From Lunularia cruciata (taxonomy: Eukaryota > Streptophyta > Marchantiopsida > Lunulariales > Lunulariaceae), in contig OX419760.1 in NCBI GenBank assembly GCA_948567375.1, forward strand, positions 15,252,001 through 15,316,000: DNA of 64,000 nt, in the 5' to 3' direction. The notes below the pieces were generated by a model that saw only the letters and a program-made list of their open reading frames with translations, was not told the origin of the DNA and did no database searches. Each line of letters starts with the position of its first letter. Position 1 is the stretch's first letter. This document shows, one piece after another, positions 13,065-24,334 of the stretch. The translations under genes and the position numbers were made by a program.

Positions 13065-15305
13065 TCAAGAAGGTACCACACATAAAAAATGGCTGGCCTA
13101 TGAAGGGAGGGAAATTGACATTGACAGGAGCATGCATAAGGTGTGATTTCTTGGTAGAAGCTCAAAGTGAAGAAAGACTAAGGAGACGTGCCACTATAAA
13201 ATTCAAGATAGAGACAAAGAGATGACAAGTAATTTCCTATTGCCATTAAGAAGTTGTCTTGAGGGAGATCAGGGAAAAGGAAGTGTAGTAAGAGATGTGC
13301 TTGTGCATTGAGAGGAAGTTAGGAGAGTTAGTCAAGGAGTTGTGCAGAAGAATAATCACCAACCTAGAGTGGAGGAGAGTAAGATGAGAGGTGGAAAGAA
13401 GAACTTGGAATTTGTGGTGAGAAATCATGCAATTTGGAGGTTAGATGTGATTGTAAGAATCAAAGTCTTAAGCAAGCTTTGGATCACATTTTTGGCATGG
13501 AATTGCAACCTTAGTTTTCTAGGTTTCATGATCAAGATCATTGAGAGTAAGTTTTTGGACGAATATAAGGCAGAGAGTAAGAGAGGAAATTCCGGCTTGA
13601 TGGATAGAGTCGGATTGGAGGTTAGTACTCAGAAGAGAGGCAAATGAGGAGCAAGGAGCCACATTCTTGGGGAGAGGAGAGGTAGCTGAAGAAACCCATG
13701 AAGTAAGAGATGCCTTTTCTTCAAAACACACAAAGAAGAATGGGTATAAGGTTGAGAGTTATAAGAACCTGTGAGGAGAGGCATTGTCGGAGCAATGATG
13801 GCTATCTTCAAGCCGGAGTGAACCACTTATGTGATGAAAAATAAAGCATTGTTTTTCCATAAGATGTTTGCAGGGGAACCAATCAATTGGGTGAAGTGCT
13901 TTCATTAGTGCACGAGACAGATAGTGTGGAACTTGAGGGATAAGTCACCTCCACACTACATTGTGCCATTTGTAGCCCACTTTTATTTGGGATTAAATTG
14001 GTTGAATGCGGCAAAACGACACAAGATGGTGTCACATTTCCATCCCGACTTAAGGAGAGATGCTAATGAGAGGAGCAGGAATACATTCTTTAGATCACGA
14101 GCAGTGATGAGTACTACGTGCAGATGGGGCAAAGCATGAGATTGGCGGTGAATGCTCCAAAGTCAAAGAAGAAGAGTCGACCAGAAGAAGAAGTAGCAGC
14201 AATGAGATTGTCTACCCGTTGCTAATGAAGTTGGAGGAGAAGAAGAAAGAGATGTAGTCAGAGTATCAAGAGGTAAAGACTATGTGGCAGGTGTTGGCTT
14301 GGTTAGAAGAAGAGAACTCGGAGTTGAAGGAGAGTATAACGTGAGGAGAGAAGCAAAAGGAGGTACTCTGAGTAGATGCAGTAATACATAATCAAGTGAT
14401 TAAGAATTTGAAGAGAGAAGTGGGAAGTAGAGAGAGAATAATAGAGCAACATGCCATAGCCAGGGAAAGACAAATAGTTGAGTATGAAATCTTGAAACAA
14501 CAGTTTGCTGATTCTTGATTAGAGATCATCCATGCTATGGCAAGAGTAGTAGAGAAGGAGCAAGAGCTCAATAGAGTGATATAGATTGTAGAAGAGAAGA
14601 AGCAGCTCTAGCAAAGAGAGTTAATAGTGAGGTATAGAGAAGAAGAAATATTGAGGGAGTTACTTTGTAATTTGGAAGAGAAGGTAGTGCAAAAATAGAA
14701 GGAGAAGGAGACTGTGAATGCCAAATTTGAGGTAGAGTTGGCAATGTATCGGGAAGATTGGCAGGCAGATTGGGAACTTGAGAGAAGAATGAGGCTTGAG
14801 CCGTTGAAGGAGATAGTATTGAAGATGAATGTGATGTTGAGTAGAAGTTAGTGTAAGGATTGAAGAAATGAGATTGCACAAGTTAAGATTGTTGGTGCAG
14901 GAGACTAGGAGAAGAAATGCAAAAGATAAGGACTTGAATGCTTTGCTGATTAGTCTCAGAACTCATCTAGATAGGAAGATATTGGAAGTGGAAGATAATA
15001 TCACAATTACATTACATTTAGTTAAGTTAGAAATAGATAAACTTCAAAAGGATGTAAGAGCAAAAACCAAAGTAGAAGAGATAGGAGTACAAATATCTTT
15101 GGAGTTGGCATTGGAGGTATTAGAGAAAGATGAGTTGCAAGGAGAAGATGTGTGTAGATTACCCATGATGGGAATTGTAGATCAAAGTGAAGAGGTGTTA
15201 GAATTGGTAGAAGAGTTAATAGTTGTGAAACCTAAGGATAGGGTAGTATATGGAGTTACTTTAGGTTTGGAAGCCAAGGAAGAAGTAGACATCGGATTGG
15301 AGTAA
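13065..15305 (+). pseudogene. CC-element protein, coiled-coil rich, degenerate (copy A)
   Basis: Frames in the plus orientation share blocks with copies B and C. These are an N-terminal block with WITFLAWNCNLSFLGF (about 13480), a central block PPHYIVPFVAHFYLGLN (about 13950) followed by an acidic-basic 'FHPDLRRDANER' segment, then long heptad-like glutamate/lysine/leucine stretches. The last frame (14868-15305, 145 residues) is open: it starts MRLHKLRLLVQETRRRN and ends EEVDIGLE. The rest is cut by stops. Conservation of blocks between diverged copies shows that a real protein existed. Its role is unknown; a structural or gag-like function is only a guess. Confidence 0.6.
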
Positions 15306-15422
15306 TAATAGTTTTGAGATTTGAAGAGGCAAATATGAAGATGTACATTGTGATTTTGGATCTACAGGTTATTAAAGTTGTTAGGAAGCAGTTTAGGAAG
15401 TTAGTTAACTACTGAATTGCTC

Positions 15423-16113
15423 TGTAACACCCATTTGTGCATGTGTGTGGTATTGTGATATTTAGCTTGGTATTACAAGTACTTGAGAGATATTATTTAT
15501 ATAGAGATAAAGGATGGTTCTACATTAGTCATGATGAGCTAAAGTTAGTCATAACTAAGATAGAGGGGACCTTACTTTAGATGAAGTGGAAAAGATGAGC
15601 ACCACTATTTTGGATTCTAGTGTGTTGACTTGGTATTATTCCTAGGTGTTTGGCTTTGAGGAAAGAGTTGAAAACTCTTGGGCCCGCAAGCCTTTTTGTT
15701 TTGGATTCTTCTATAGTCCAAGGATAGCCCAAGTGAAAGAATCATTGACTCAGTGGTTGAGTCAAGATAAGATCACATGCTAGTAGAATATGCCAATGTG
15801 AAAGGATATTCCTTTCTACTTTTTGACTTTACTTAACTTTTAGTCTAGTAACTTGAGTTATTGCGGTAATTAGTAACTTTGGTACATAACTATTTCACAA
15901 GTATATAAACAAGGGGTGAGGAGGTACTCATCATCCTTTCATTTGCAACTATCTCTCTCTCATTGAGTTCTCTAGTGAGCAATGTCTTGAGTCTTGGAGT
16001 GTTAGCCTTGGAGGAGTATGATGGAGTTGGGGTTCCTTGCCTTCTTAGTCCATGGTGCGCTACCATAAGAGCCATCAGAGGTTTATCTTGAGTGAGAGAC
16101 AGGCTAGCTCACA
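15423..16113 (+). mobile_element. Solo LTR of the T family
   Basis: It reads TGTAACACCC...GCTCACA and aligns end to end with the LTRs at 28351-29029 and 35473-36151 in reverse complement (691 against 679 bp). The tetramer GCTC flanks it on both sides (15419-15422 and 16114-16117), a 4-bp duplication. It interrupts the 3' domain of CC copy A, whose sequence resumes directly after it. A TATA box (TATATAAACAAGG) lies near 15903. Confidence 0.9.
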
Positions 16114-16801
16114 GCTCTGCCTATTTAAAGGAGGCATTTGTAGTGTTATCTTGTTCAGTGCTCATAATTTTTGAGAATAGATAAAGCAAAGTGTTATGAA
16201 GCACTGCTTGTTGCTTGAGCTTAATTTTGAGTATCAATATTGTGTTTTTGTTTGTGAGTGTTTAGAGAATTTTGAAGTGCAAGTCAATGTGTTTGTTGGA
16301 TGTTAGATTCTAAAGCCTTGATCTTCATTCTGTGTGTTTGATCTTGAGTGAAGTGAAATTGGAGCAATGCCTTGATAGATCTAAGAGGAATTGTAGTGTT
16401 GGTAGTATTCTATAGTTGTGAATGTAGCACAATGTTGATGTGAAGTAATTTTGATCAAGGAAGTTGTGCCTTCAGTGGAGGGGTGAAACACAATTCTGAG
16501 GTGAAGTTGTTTTGCAGTGAAGTGCCATTTTCAAGAGAGACTAAATCCTCACAATCAAGATTGTTTGGAAAGATTTGATGGATTTGTGATTAAGTGTGAC
16601 AAATTGTTGTGACAAGACTTTGAATTAGTGCTTGTTTCTCTCTTGTGGGTGTAGCTGCTACTTGAGAGACTAAAGACACAACCAAGAAGAACTACTTGTT
16701 ACTATTTGACTTTGTATTTGACCAATTCTGACTAGTATCTCTACGAGAATGAACTTTACTTACCTGATTACCACAAAAATGATATTTGCCAAATTGTCAC
16801 A

Positions 16802-16889
16802 TGTGCGTATATACATTGCTATCAACATCATACACTATAGAAGCACAACTCACACATAAGTCATACATGAACTCTAAAGTACCACAATA
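16802..16889 (-). repeat. Duplicated pre-LTR segment of the MT element
   Basis: This piece (tatatacattgctatcaacatcat... to ...aaagtaccacaat) is a diverged copy of the sequence just inside the MT 3' LTR at about 17337-17439. It therefore flanks the truncated LTR on its outer side. Confidence 0.7.
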
Positions 16890-17333
16890 ATCGGATTGTT
16901 TACAACTTGAACCAACTCAAATCAGATCAATACTTGATCTGATCCTCAACAACTTGCCAACAATAAGGCATTGATTATAGTCAAGCCACACCCACTCTAG
17001 CTAAAAGACTCTAGGTGACACTCACCGGCTTTCTGTCCACTCTAGGCAAGAACTCAAAGGCTCAACATCAGAGAAGTGAGCTCTTTGGAGCTGCACTTTG
17101 AGGGTATACTCATGATTTTGACCTAGATCTCATCCCAACAGTCCTGTTGATGGCACACCCAATGGTGCGGATGGTGCAAGTGATGGTGGGCCGCACCATG
17201 AAGTTAGCACCCCAAACACAAAATCTGACCGTCAAAAAGTAGTCTATGAGTTATTGCCAAAATGCCTCTAACTACTATCACTAAAACTCGAATGTCCAAG
17301 CAATCTAGATGCAACACTACAAATGGTGTGACA
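16890..17333 (-). mobile_element. Truncated 3' LTR of the MT element
   Basis: On the minus strand it starts TGTCACACCATTTGTAG at 17333. It matches the first roughly 440 bp of the LTRs at 36778-37703 and 59663-61037, stopping after '...AACAATCCGATT' where the full LTR continues with ACATTAGAGAAG. Confidence 0.8.
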
Positions 17334-17597
17334 ATTGTCGTGCATATATACATTGTTACACAACATAAATTGCTATCAACATCATATACTATAGAAGCAT
17401 AACTCACATAGAAGTCATACATGAATTCTAAAGTGCCACAATCACCTCCCTAGCTGGCAGTTAGGTCCTTTAACTCTAGATAGCCATCTACTCCAAGTAT
17501 ATGGTATACCTTATGGTGGGCAATGATCAGGAGGCTGGGTGCTATGGAGTCCCATTGTTAGTCGCATGTTTGCAATCTATACCATATAAAGGATGAA

Positions 17598-17757
17598 CTA
17601 GCTACAGGTCAAGTACATCTAGGACATAACTACTATCCTTCAAGAACCACCGTGAGGGAAGGAGTCATACATGCTATATGCCATCCTCTCAAACAACTAT
17701 CACACACTAAAATTGTGGCAGCTCCACTAGAAGAGTGGCATAACATACACCTCAAGC
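17598..17757 (-). pseudogene. PHD finger at the C-terminus of MT-element pol
   Basis: Downstream of the integrase, in the same general frame, the minus strand encodes a full Cys4-His-Cys3 series: CMLC, eleven residues, CDSC, four residues, H, two residues, C, fourteen positions, then CPRC (cysteine codons from 17749 to 15 at 17617-17615). W-H-x2-C and the following 'TPSL' are typical of PHD fingers, which bind histone H3 tails. Two adjacent TAG codons replace what is usually a Gly/Asp-Trp segment just before the last CxxC. The domain therefore decayed by point mutation but kept all eight metal ligands. It probably guided integration to chromatin, as chromodomains do in chromoviruses; that role is inferred. 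Confidence 0.8.
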
Positions 17758-18960
17758 TTACCCATACAAGTGACAAGCTTGGGTCCATAGTACCATCAAT
17801 TTTTAGGAGGTGGTATTGTGCACAATCGTGCACATGATCCTTCCAAACAACACCATCATGTCCTTCCAACACAAGGAATTCCAGATGGCAAAACCTCACA
17901 CACTCTCAAGATAATATGGCCTGTCAAAACATCAAGTGTTGTCGGTGTTGTATGCAATAGATATGCATAGTCACTTGGATGAAATTGATGGATTGAGGGT
18001 CTATAATCTCCTCCTAGAATAGTAAGATACCATAAGGTATCCCTATGCTGAGCAATCACCAATTTCTCAAAGGCCATTGGTATCATTCTCTGAAAGTTCT
18101 CTACCCGTTGGGAACATGCGCTCACCCATACATCTAGATCATTTAAGTCCAAGACTACAATAGCATCTTGACAAATGGCTGTAGGTAAATCTGGATCTTG
18201 TCCATAGAGTAGAAAGTAAGGAGAGAAGGATGCTAAGGAGGCTTGCGGGCTGAAGCAATAGCCCATGGCCAACCAAGGTAACTAGAGATCCCAATCTCCC
18301 AAGTGGCCTCTCTACAAACAATGGTTTTGCAATCTTCTCTTCACTATCTGAACCACTCTCTCTGCTAAGCCATCGGCATCAGGGTGATCTTGAGAGGTAG
18401 TACAATGATCAATCAAAGCCTTGTCATACAAGACCTAAACTCCCCCAAGAACTCTATACCCTGATTAGTCAAAACCTCAATTGGTGCACCAAAATGATTG
18501 AGAACCCAATCCAAGAACAGGTAAGCCGTCCCTTCATTGGACTTGTCAGGAAGTGCCACCAACTCAATCTACTTAGAGAAGTGCTCCACCATCACCAAAA
18601 CATACCAATGATGTCTAACGATCAATGGTAAAGGTCGGCAAAGTCTAAACTCCAGTGGTAATCCAATCCCATGATAGGTAATGGGTGTAACTATGGCGGA
18701 GGAGCATTAAATGATTCTCTAACTCGGTCACAAACCACACATTTGGCAACAAACTACTATACATCGATCTGCATACTGCTCCACCAATAATGACTCTAAA
18801 GTAAGCTATATGTACACTTTACTCAAAAATGTCCTATATCCTCATGAGCATGACAAGCCAATTGTAGTCTTTAAGATGGAAGTGGTACTATTCTCACTCT
18901 ACCATCCTCCCATACATGCAAAAGATGTTTACCCTCCAATCTGAATTGTCTGGCTTGCTG
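17758..18960 (-). pseudogene. Integrase of the MT element (degenerate)
   Basis: An HHCC zinc domain lies at about 18760-18930 (HAHEDIGH and later KCVVCDR). The core follows, with 'VMVEHFSK.IELVALPDK' (first catalytic region), 'FGAPIEVLTNQG' near 18480 (second aspartate now Asn) and 'DADGLAE.VVQ' near 18370 (third region). The C-terminal part, about 17856-18272, contains FEKLVIAQHRDTLWY and 'ILRVCEVLPSG'. Stops and frameshifts interrupt it. Integrase inserts the cDNA into chromosomes; this copy cannot. Confidence 0.8.
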
Positions 18961-19199
18961 AAGAACACGGTCTCTCTCCTTGGCCCCAATTGTGCCACCC
19001 ATAACACAAGTGAAAAGATAGTCCATCACTAAGACATCATCATGAATGTCTTGCTGAATTGTACCAATATCTTCACTCTCTAGATATATGACCTCAATAA
19101 CATCTCATGTATGCATTGAGAGAGATACCACCAAAGTCTCAAAAAATATAGAGAGAAAGGCAAATGCATGCCAACCTAGCACTATCTCCTCATCTGTCT

Positions 19200-20460
19200 T
19201 GCCATGCCAACGTGCTCCAGTCTGATCTTGCTAGCTAGGACATGGGTTTCTACTCAACCCATGTGCATCACAATTCACTACTCTAGGTCTGTGAATAACC
19301 ATGAAATCATACTTCTTCCAAAATCAAAGCCCATTGTGCAAGCTTTCCTAAAAGCTTGTTGGATTCCATCAACCACTTTAGTGGCTGATTATCAGTGATG
19401 AAAGTGAAGGGGTTACCAAATAGGTAACATAAAAAATGTGCTATTGTCCAAAATGCTATCAAGCACTCTCCCTCATATGAACTCTACTTTGCCTCCACTA
19501 AATTGATGGAACAACTAGCATAGGCCACCACAAACTCCTTCCCCTCATCATCATGCTGGGTGGGCACTACTCTAGGCCCCAATATAATCCAATCAATGTG
19601 AACCTAAAATGGTCAACCTTATATTGGTCTCCTCTAATTGGTCTCCTCAAAATATGAGCATATGTCAACCTCTCCTTGAGCTCTACAAAAGCTCTCTCTT
19701 GCTCATCTCCCCAACACCACTCTTGTGTAAGCTTGGTCAGCTTTTTCAAGGCCTTGGCATGACACTAAATCCTCTAACATAATGGCGATAGAAGTTTGCC
19801 AACACAAGGAATGCTCGCACTATGCTCACATCCGTAGGTCAAGGAATACATGCAATAGCTTCCACTTTGGTCTACTGAACACCAAGTCCTTTGGGTAGAT
19901 AGTGTGACCCAAATACTCAACTTGCTCATGGAAGAACCTACACTTCCTAAGATGTAATTTGAGTCCATGAGATCTCAACCTCTCAAACACCTCCAAAAAA
20001 TGTCTCTCATGCTCCTCCATAGTAGTACTATAGACCAAAATGTCATCAATATAGCACCTAAAAAAATCCAATCCAGCTAGGATCCTATCCATGACCCTCT
20101 GGAACTCAGCAAGAGCACTCTTTAACCCAAATGGTAAGAATCTCCACTGATATAACACATCCTTCTGTGAAGATCAATAGCACAAAATGTTGTCTTGGAC
20201 TTATCCTCCTCCACGATCGGCAACTGATGATATCTTGCTCAAAGATCCAAAGTACTGAAGACTTTTGCATACCCAATTGCATCACAGATCTCCTTCAGTG
20301 TAGGCATGGCATACCAATTAGAGTTAGTATGTCGGTTGATAGGACAGTAATCTCCACACCTTTGCCTATTTGTGTAGCTGCTATGCATATCCTTCTTGGC
20401 AGGCATCATTGTCATTGATGCATACTCTCCATGTGAAATCACCACCAAGCCAGCCTCAAA
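19200..20460 (-). pseudogene. Reverse transcriptase and RNase H of the MT element (degenerate)
   Basis: The N-terminal palm reads 'CGDYCPINRHTNSN.YAMPTLKEI' and 'AKVFSTLDL' (20239-20448). The frame at 19826-20158 has WRFLPFGLKSALAEFQRVM, the catalytic CYIDDILVYS and LKLHLRKCRFF, standard Ty3/gypsy RT blocks. RNase H follows to about 19250, ending in 'VNCDAHGLS'. Frameshifts separate the blocks. The YIDD form differs from the LIDD and FIDD forms of the T element and of the pol at 55-58 kb, so this is a different lineage. Confidence 0.85.
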
Positions 20461-21049
20461 AAGGTCACTACTCCGGCTCTAAATCAATGTCCTCTCCATA
20501 TCACTATATCGATAAGGACATCAAAAAATTGGTGTATTGCTTGTCAGCTCAATTGTATACTAGGTTCCTTAAGAGCTCCCAACTCTTTCATATTGAAGGC
20601 AAAACAACTTGTGTAGCTCTTCAAGAACTTCCAAATCCTCTGTCTTTCCTCTCCCATAAGCTTGGGTCCAAGATCTAGCTCCCAAGTATCCTCTGTAACT
20701 GTAGTAGGAGTGGAAGATGTACTAATTGGATGCTACACTGGACCCTTGGGAGCAATAGTGTCATGCTCCCAAGCACTAGAGGTCCTAATATTAGTGTGAA
20801 AAACTCCCTTCACTTTGGCTACAAGCTCCACACGTCCTCTAGCAGCATTCCAAGTAGACCAAGGGTGTAATCCAAGTAGCTCACGCTCACTTGGATGGAC
20901 TCCAAGTAGACCACTCTCCCTAGTAACCACTGGCTGCGTGCCAAGAATACCTTGTCCACTCGGTCCATTTCTCCCAACATGTGCTTGAATCATCTCACTA
21001 GGCATAGAGCTCACAAGTGTTAGAGTGGTGATGCCTATCAAGTGCATCC

Positions 21050-21980
21050 TATGCTGCTCTGCCAAGCCAAGGCTCACAATCCATGTCAAACAATTTAGGT
21101 CCATAGCTTGACCTAACACCTAACACTTGGATGCCTCTTACACTAATGGAACACCAGTAAAACCGGTGCAAAAACCTATTGCCCATTCTCTCTCACCAAT
21201 GTTGGGCTCCACCAATTGCTCTAATTGTGAGTCCCAAACCAGTCCAAGACCTCCATCTCAAAAAGCATGAGAACTTGGGAAACTCATAAGTATGGGAAAA
21301 ACGGCTCTAGGCTGTCCCATAGGTGACCTATCAGCCACTACCACTATTTGAGACTGACGCCCAACATCCAAGATGTTATTAACAAGGATGTGGTCTAGTC
21401 GCTGAATCCCATCATATGCACTTTATAGAAACTCTCTAGGTAAGAGGTTTGTCCACCAAAGATGAAGACAATGAGCATGTGTTCCCACTCTGGCTGCATC
21501 TAACAAAATAGCAAGTCCCATCCAAGAATGGACTTGATGTGTACTCACCACCACATGGGTACAAGAATCACCCATCAAAGTGATGTTCTCCAAAATGTAA
21601 GTTGGAGAAATAGATTGATGAACTTGGAGATGTAGTATCCATAATATCTCCCAAAACATACCAAAATGGGAATCTTGAAGACCCAAACCTTGGCCATCCC
21701 AAAATCACCAAATGAATAGGTCTATGTTGCTCTAGATCATATGCCCTCAGTAAGGAAATATCTATTGGTAGGGCTTTCTGGTAACCCTTGACTGTTGACA
21801 TCGGTAATAACTCAGGATACCAAAAGGCCAAGTGTGCCACATGATGTAAACAGACTTGCCTAGCAGTCTCATCTCTCTTTACATACAAATACCTCTGTAC
21901 TTGTATACTTGCCTATAGTACCGCAACTAGTATAATGCTAATTCCACCAAACAGCTCCAATAGACATACTCTCTCTATTG
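21050..21980 (-). pseudogene. C5 cytosine DNA methyltransferase domain inside MT-element pol
   Basis: The minus strand carries C5-methyltransferase motifs in order. Motif I is LLELFGGIS at 21963-21937. An acidic motif II region follows as KRDETARQV (about 21890). A helix-rich segment leads to 'HLVILGWP' (about 21710-21690), the start of motif IV. Motif VI is YILENI (21599-21582), then GDS. A motif VIII-like 'AHCLHLWWTNLLPRE' lies at about 21430-21478. 'FPSSHAF' and 'LVWDSQLEQLVEPN.GERE.AIGF' precede the motif X-like LGQAMDLNCLTWIVSL (about 21070-21115). The catalytic Pro-Cys-Gln is missing: a frame disruption after GWP at about 21690 leaves PRFG in one frame. Such enzymes methylate cytosine in DNA. 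Here the domain lies between protease and RT of a retrotransposon. It is inactive in this copy. Confidence 0.8.
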
Positions 21981-22429
21981 GATACTGCTAAGCAATGAAT
22001 GTGGTATCCAAAGGTGTCAAGGTAATCTACTTTGGAGGCTCATCCTCACACTCATCTCCTACTGGTACAAAGGCTCCACTCCAAGCCTGCTACACCAACC
22101 AATCTACATGCTACTACAATTTATCTCCAAACTCCATAATGGAACATCCAAGGTGGATAGAAAATCCCACTCATACTCTAAATCCAAGTGATCTCCTTTG
22201 GTATTGGAGTATCCTTTGCATGGGCATTCCCCTCCAATAAGTCAACAAGCCAAGTAAAAACACCACTAAAAGCTGAAACTAATGCTACTATGGTCCCGAA
22301 CTATAGTGAGCCAAGACTACCACTACTGAAGCGTACTGGTAGGCAACATACTTGTCTCTCACTAGACTGCCAACTTGGTCTATAGGAGGCTGTCTCTTCC
22401 TAATAGTCAATATGGAAACCCATGAGGTA
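21981..22429 (-). pseudogene. Linker between protease and methyltransferase domain of the MT element
   Basis: Broken minus-strand frames join the protease end to the methyltransferase. They include a short acidic stretch near 22040 just before the methyltransferase. The segment equivalent to 63870-64000 of the plus copy lies at about 22310-22430. No recognised domain. Confidence 0.5.
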
Positions 22430-24334
22430 TAACACTACTCCACCAACTAGCACATCATATGACTCATTTATGGTTGCAGTAGCCTAAGCTCTCACCACCA
22501 AGCTATGAGTCAAATGACCAGGCTGAACCTGGACAACAAGCTCCCCATGTGTGATGTACTATGTCAAGCCATCACCTAGAGATGTCTGGATCTGAAATAG
22601 ACACCTCTCCATATTGGTCTTCCGTAACCCTAGACTGATAACTGCAGCCTTCCCCAACATAAGAGGCTACGCACTTGAGTCTAATAAGACTCTTTGTGGT
22701 GTATAAACCTTCCCTAAAGGTCCCACCAAACAGAAAATCCCCCTTTGGTTATCCAATAGGACAACACCAGTTGTGAAGCGTGCTCTCTCAAAGGCCGGTC
22801 TAGTTGGTAACTCCTCCAATCTAACCATTGCTACCTACCATAAACCATTGGTTGTTGAGCAGATCCCATGCTCCTCAACCAAGTCAACTCTACTATCAAC
22901 CACCTCTACTCTAGTAGTAGGGACCACATCATCCCTACCCTCATAGAGCGTGGCAACCAACCGGAACATTGGGGTTGGGTCAACTCCCAATATACACATG
23001 TCATTGGCTAAAAATAACGGATAGCACATAATCAGCTGAGCCCCCAATATCGTGCTAGACTCAGTTTGTGTAATAGTAGGTGGCTGACTAGTAGGTAGTC
23101 CATCATGAACCCCATCACCACCTACCACACCTACACTGAGACATCTAAGAGCCATGGATGTCGTCTGCAATGCCTCAAAGAGCATGAGAGACTAGGGAAG
23201 TTTGACTTGTCTTCCAACCTTTCCTCTCTGTGGGTCCAACTCCATTGATGCTCCTTTACGCTCTAGAGCACAAATTGCACTCCTAGTCACTACTATAAAT
23301 TCATCCACCTGTGCTACTCTATCACCAGCATGTGAGGTAGAAGCCTCAACATCTAAATCTGATCTCCTCTGAGCAATGGCCATACTAGCCAATCTCTACT
23401 CCAATTGCTCAATCCAAGTAGCCATAGCTATATCAAAAGTAAGGGTAGGTACTGCACCTCTACTAGGTGTAGATCCTCTACCACCTCATCCTCCATGAAT
23501 TGGAGCTCCTCTACCATTTGCCATAGCAACCCTACCACTTTGTAACTTTGGGTGTAACTCAAAGCATTGGTCACTAGTTTGACCAAATCTGTGGCAATGT
23601 TCACACAACCTCTGTGCTAGCTATGATGCACAAGAGGTATCAGGTCCGCTGGCCTAAGAGCACTCTCTCTTATGATGAGGTCCACCACAAGTCCAACAAG
23701 CAATACCACTACTCCTTGGCTGCTATTGACCTAAAAATGAAGGTAAGGGTCTAACTACAATAGGCCCTCTACTCGCTCCATAGGATTTGGGATGTCCACC
23801 CTGTCCTCAAAAACCAACTGGGCGTGGTGCACTCTGTTGCACTCTAGAAGAAGTCACAATTGTGGATGAGGTCTCCTTACCAAATACTAATGTCACCACT
23901 CTCTCCTTCATCATGTTGAGCTCAATATGATCAGCCAAACCAAAGACCACCACCAAAGTAGGCAAAGTAGCCTATAACGACATAACATCATGAACTCTAC
24001 GTTGCAACTCCTTGTCCAGTATCCCACACCAAAACTGGACTGCTTGGGCCTCAGTAACTCCTTGAGTAAAACTGATCAACTACCTCATGCAAGTGCATGC
24101 CTTGCATAGGCTCTCCCTAGCCTTTCGTTGGAACTCCTGCAAGCTCCTCAGCTTATCAATCCGCACTCCTTGGTAGTTTTGCCTCAAACACTAAAAGAAC
24201 TCCACCATGGGATCAAACCCCGATATCACACCACCTCTTGTAGCGGTAGCTCCACTTGCAGTAGCACTAGCTCCATCTAGTGCACCTCCACTAGCTCCAC
24301 CAATGCTACTCAAGCTAGAACTGATGGGTACTGC
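22430..24334 (-). pseudogene. Gag C-terminal part and protease of the MT element
   Basis: It is collinear with plus-strand 61990-63870. A Gly/Ser/Ala-rich linker (GGASGGALDGAS) is followed by 'GVISGFDPMVEFF', the capsid, two zinc-knuckle regions (CWTCGGPHHKREC near 23690), a segment with ASMAIAQRRSD (23390), then the protease. The protease active site reads DSSA instead of DSGA and is followed at once by TAG (22669-22667), exactly as in the plus copy. Many further stops occur. Gag forms the particle and protease cleaves the polyprotein. CC copy B interrupts gag at 24335. Confidence 0.8.

Larger units (their letters stand above)
12814..16801 (+). mobile_element. CC element copy A (coiled-coil protein repeat family)
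   Basis: The copy starts TACCCACATTTTG and ends ...TTGTCACA, termini shared with other CC copies. It holds a decayed coding region followed by a 3' domain with a TATTTAA promoter-like box. A 691-bp solo T-family LTR interrupts it. The pentamer TGTGC is found at 12809-12813 and again at 16802-16806. The flanking sequences, however, belong to different elements, so this duplication may be chance. No reverse transcriptase or transposase is seen inside. The class of element is unknown. Confidence 0.6.

Noticed and set aside
12809-16806. TGTGC pentamers as a target duplication for CC copy A
   Set aside because: The two flanks belong to different elements, so the insertion site cannot be confirmed and a five-base match may be chance.
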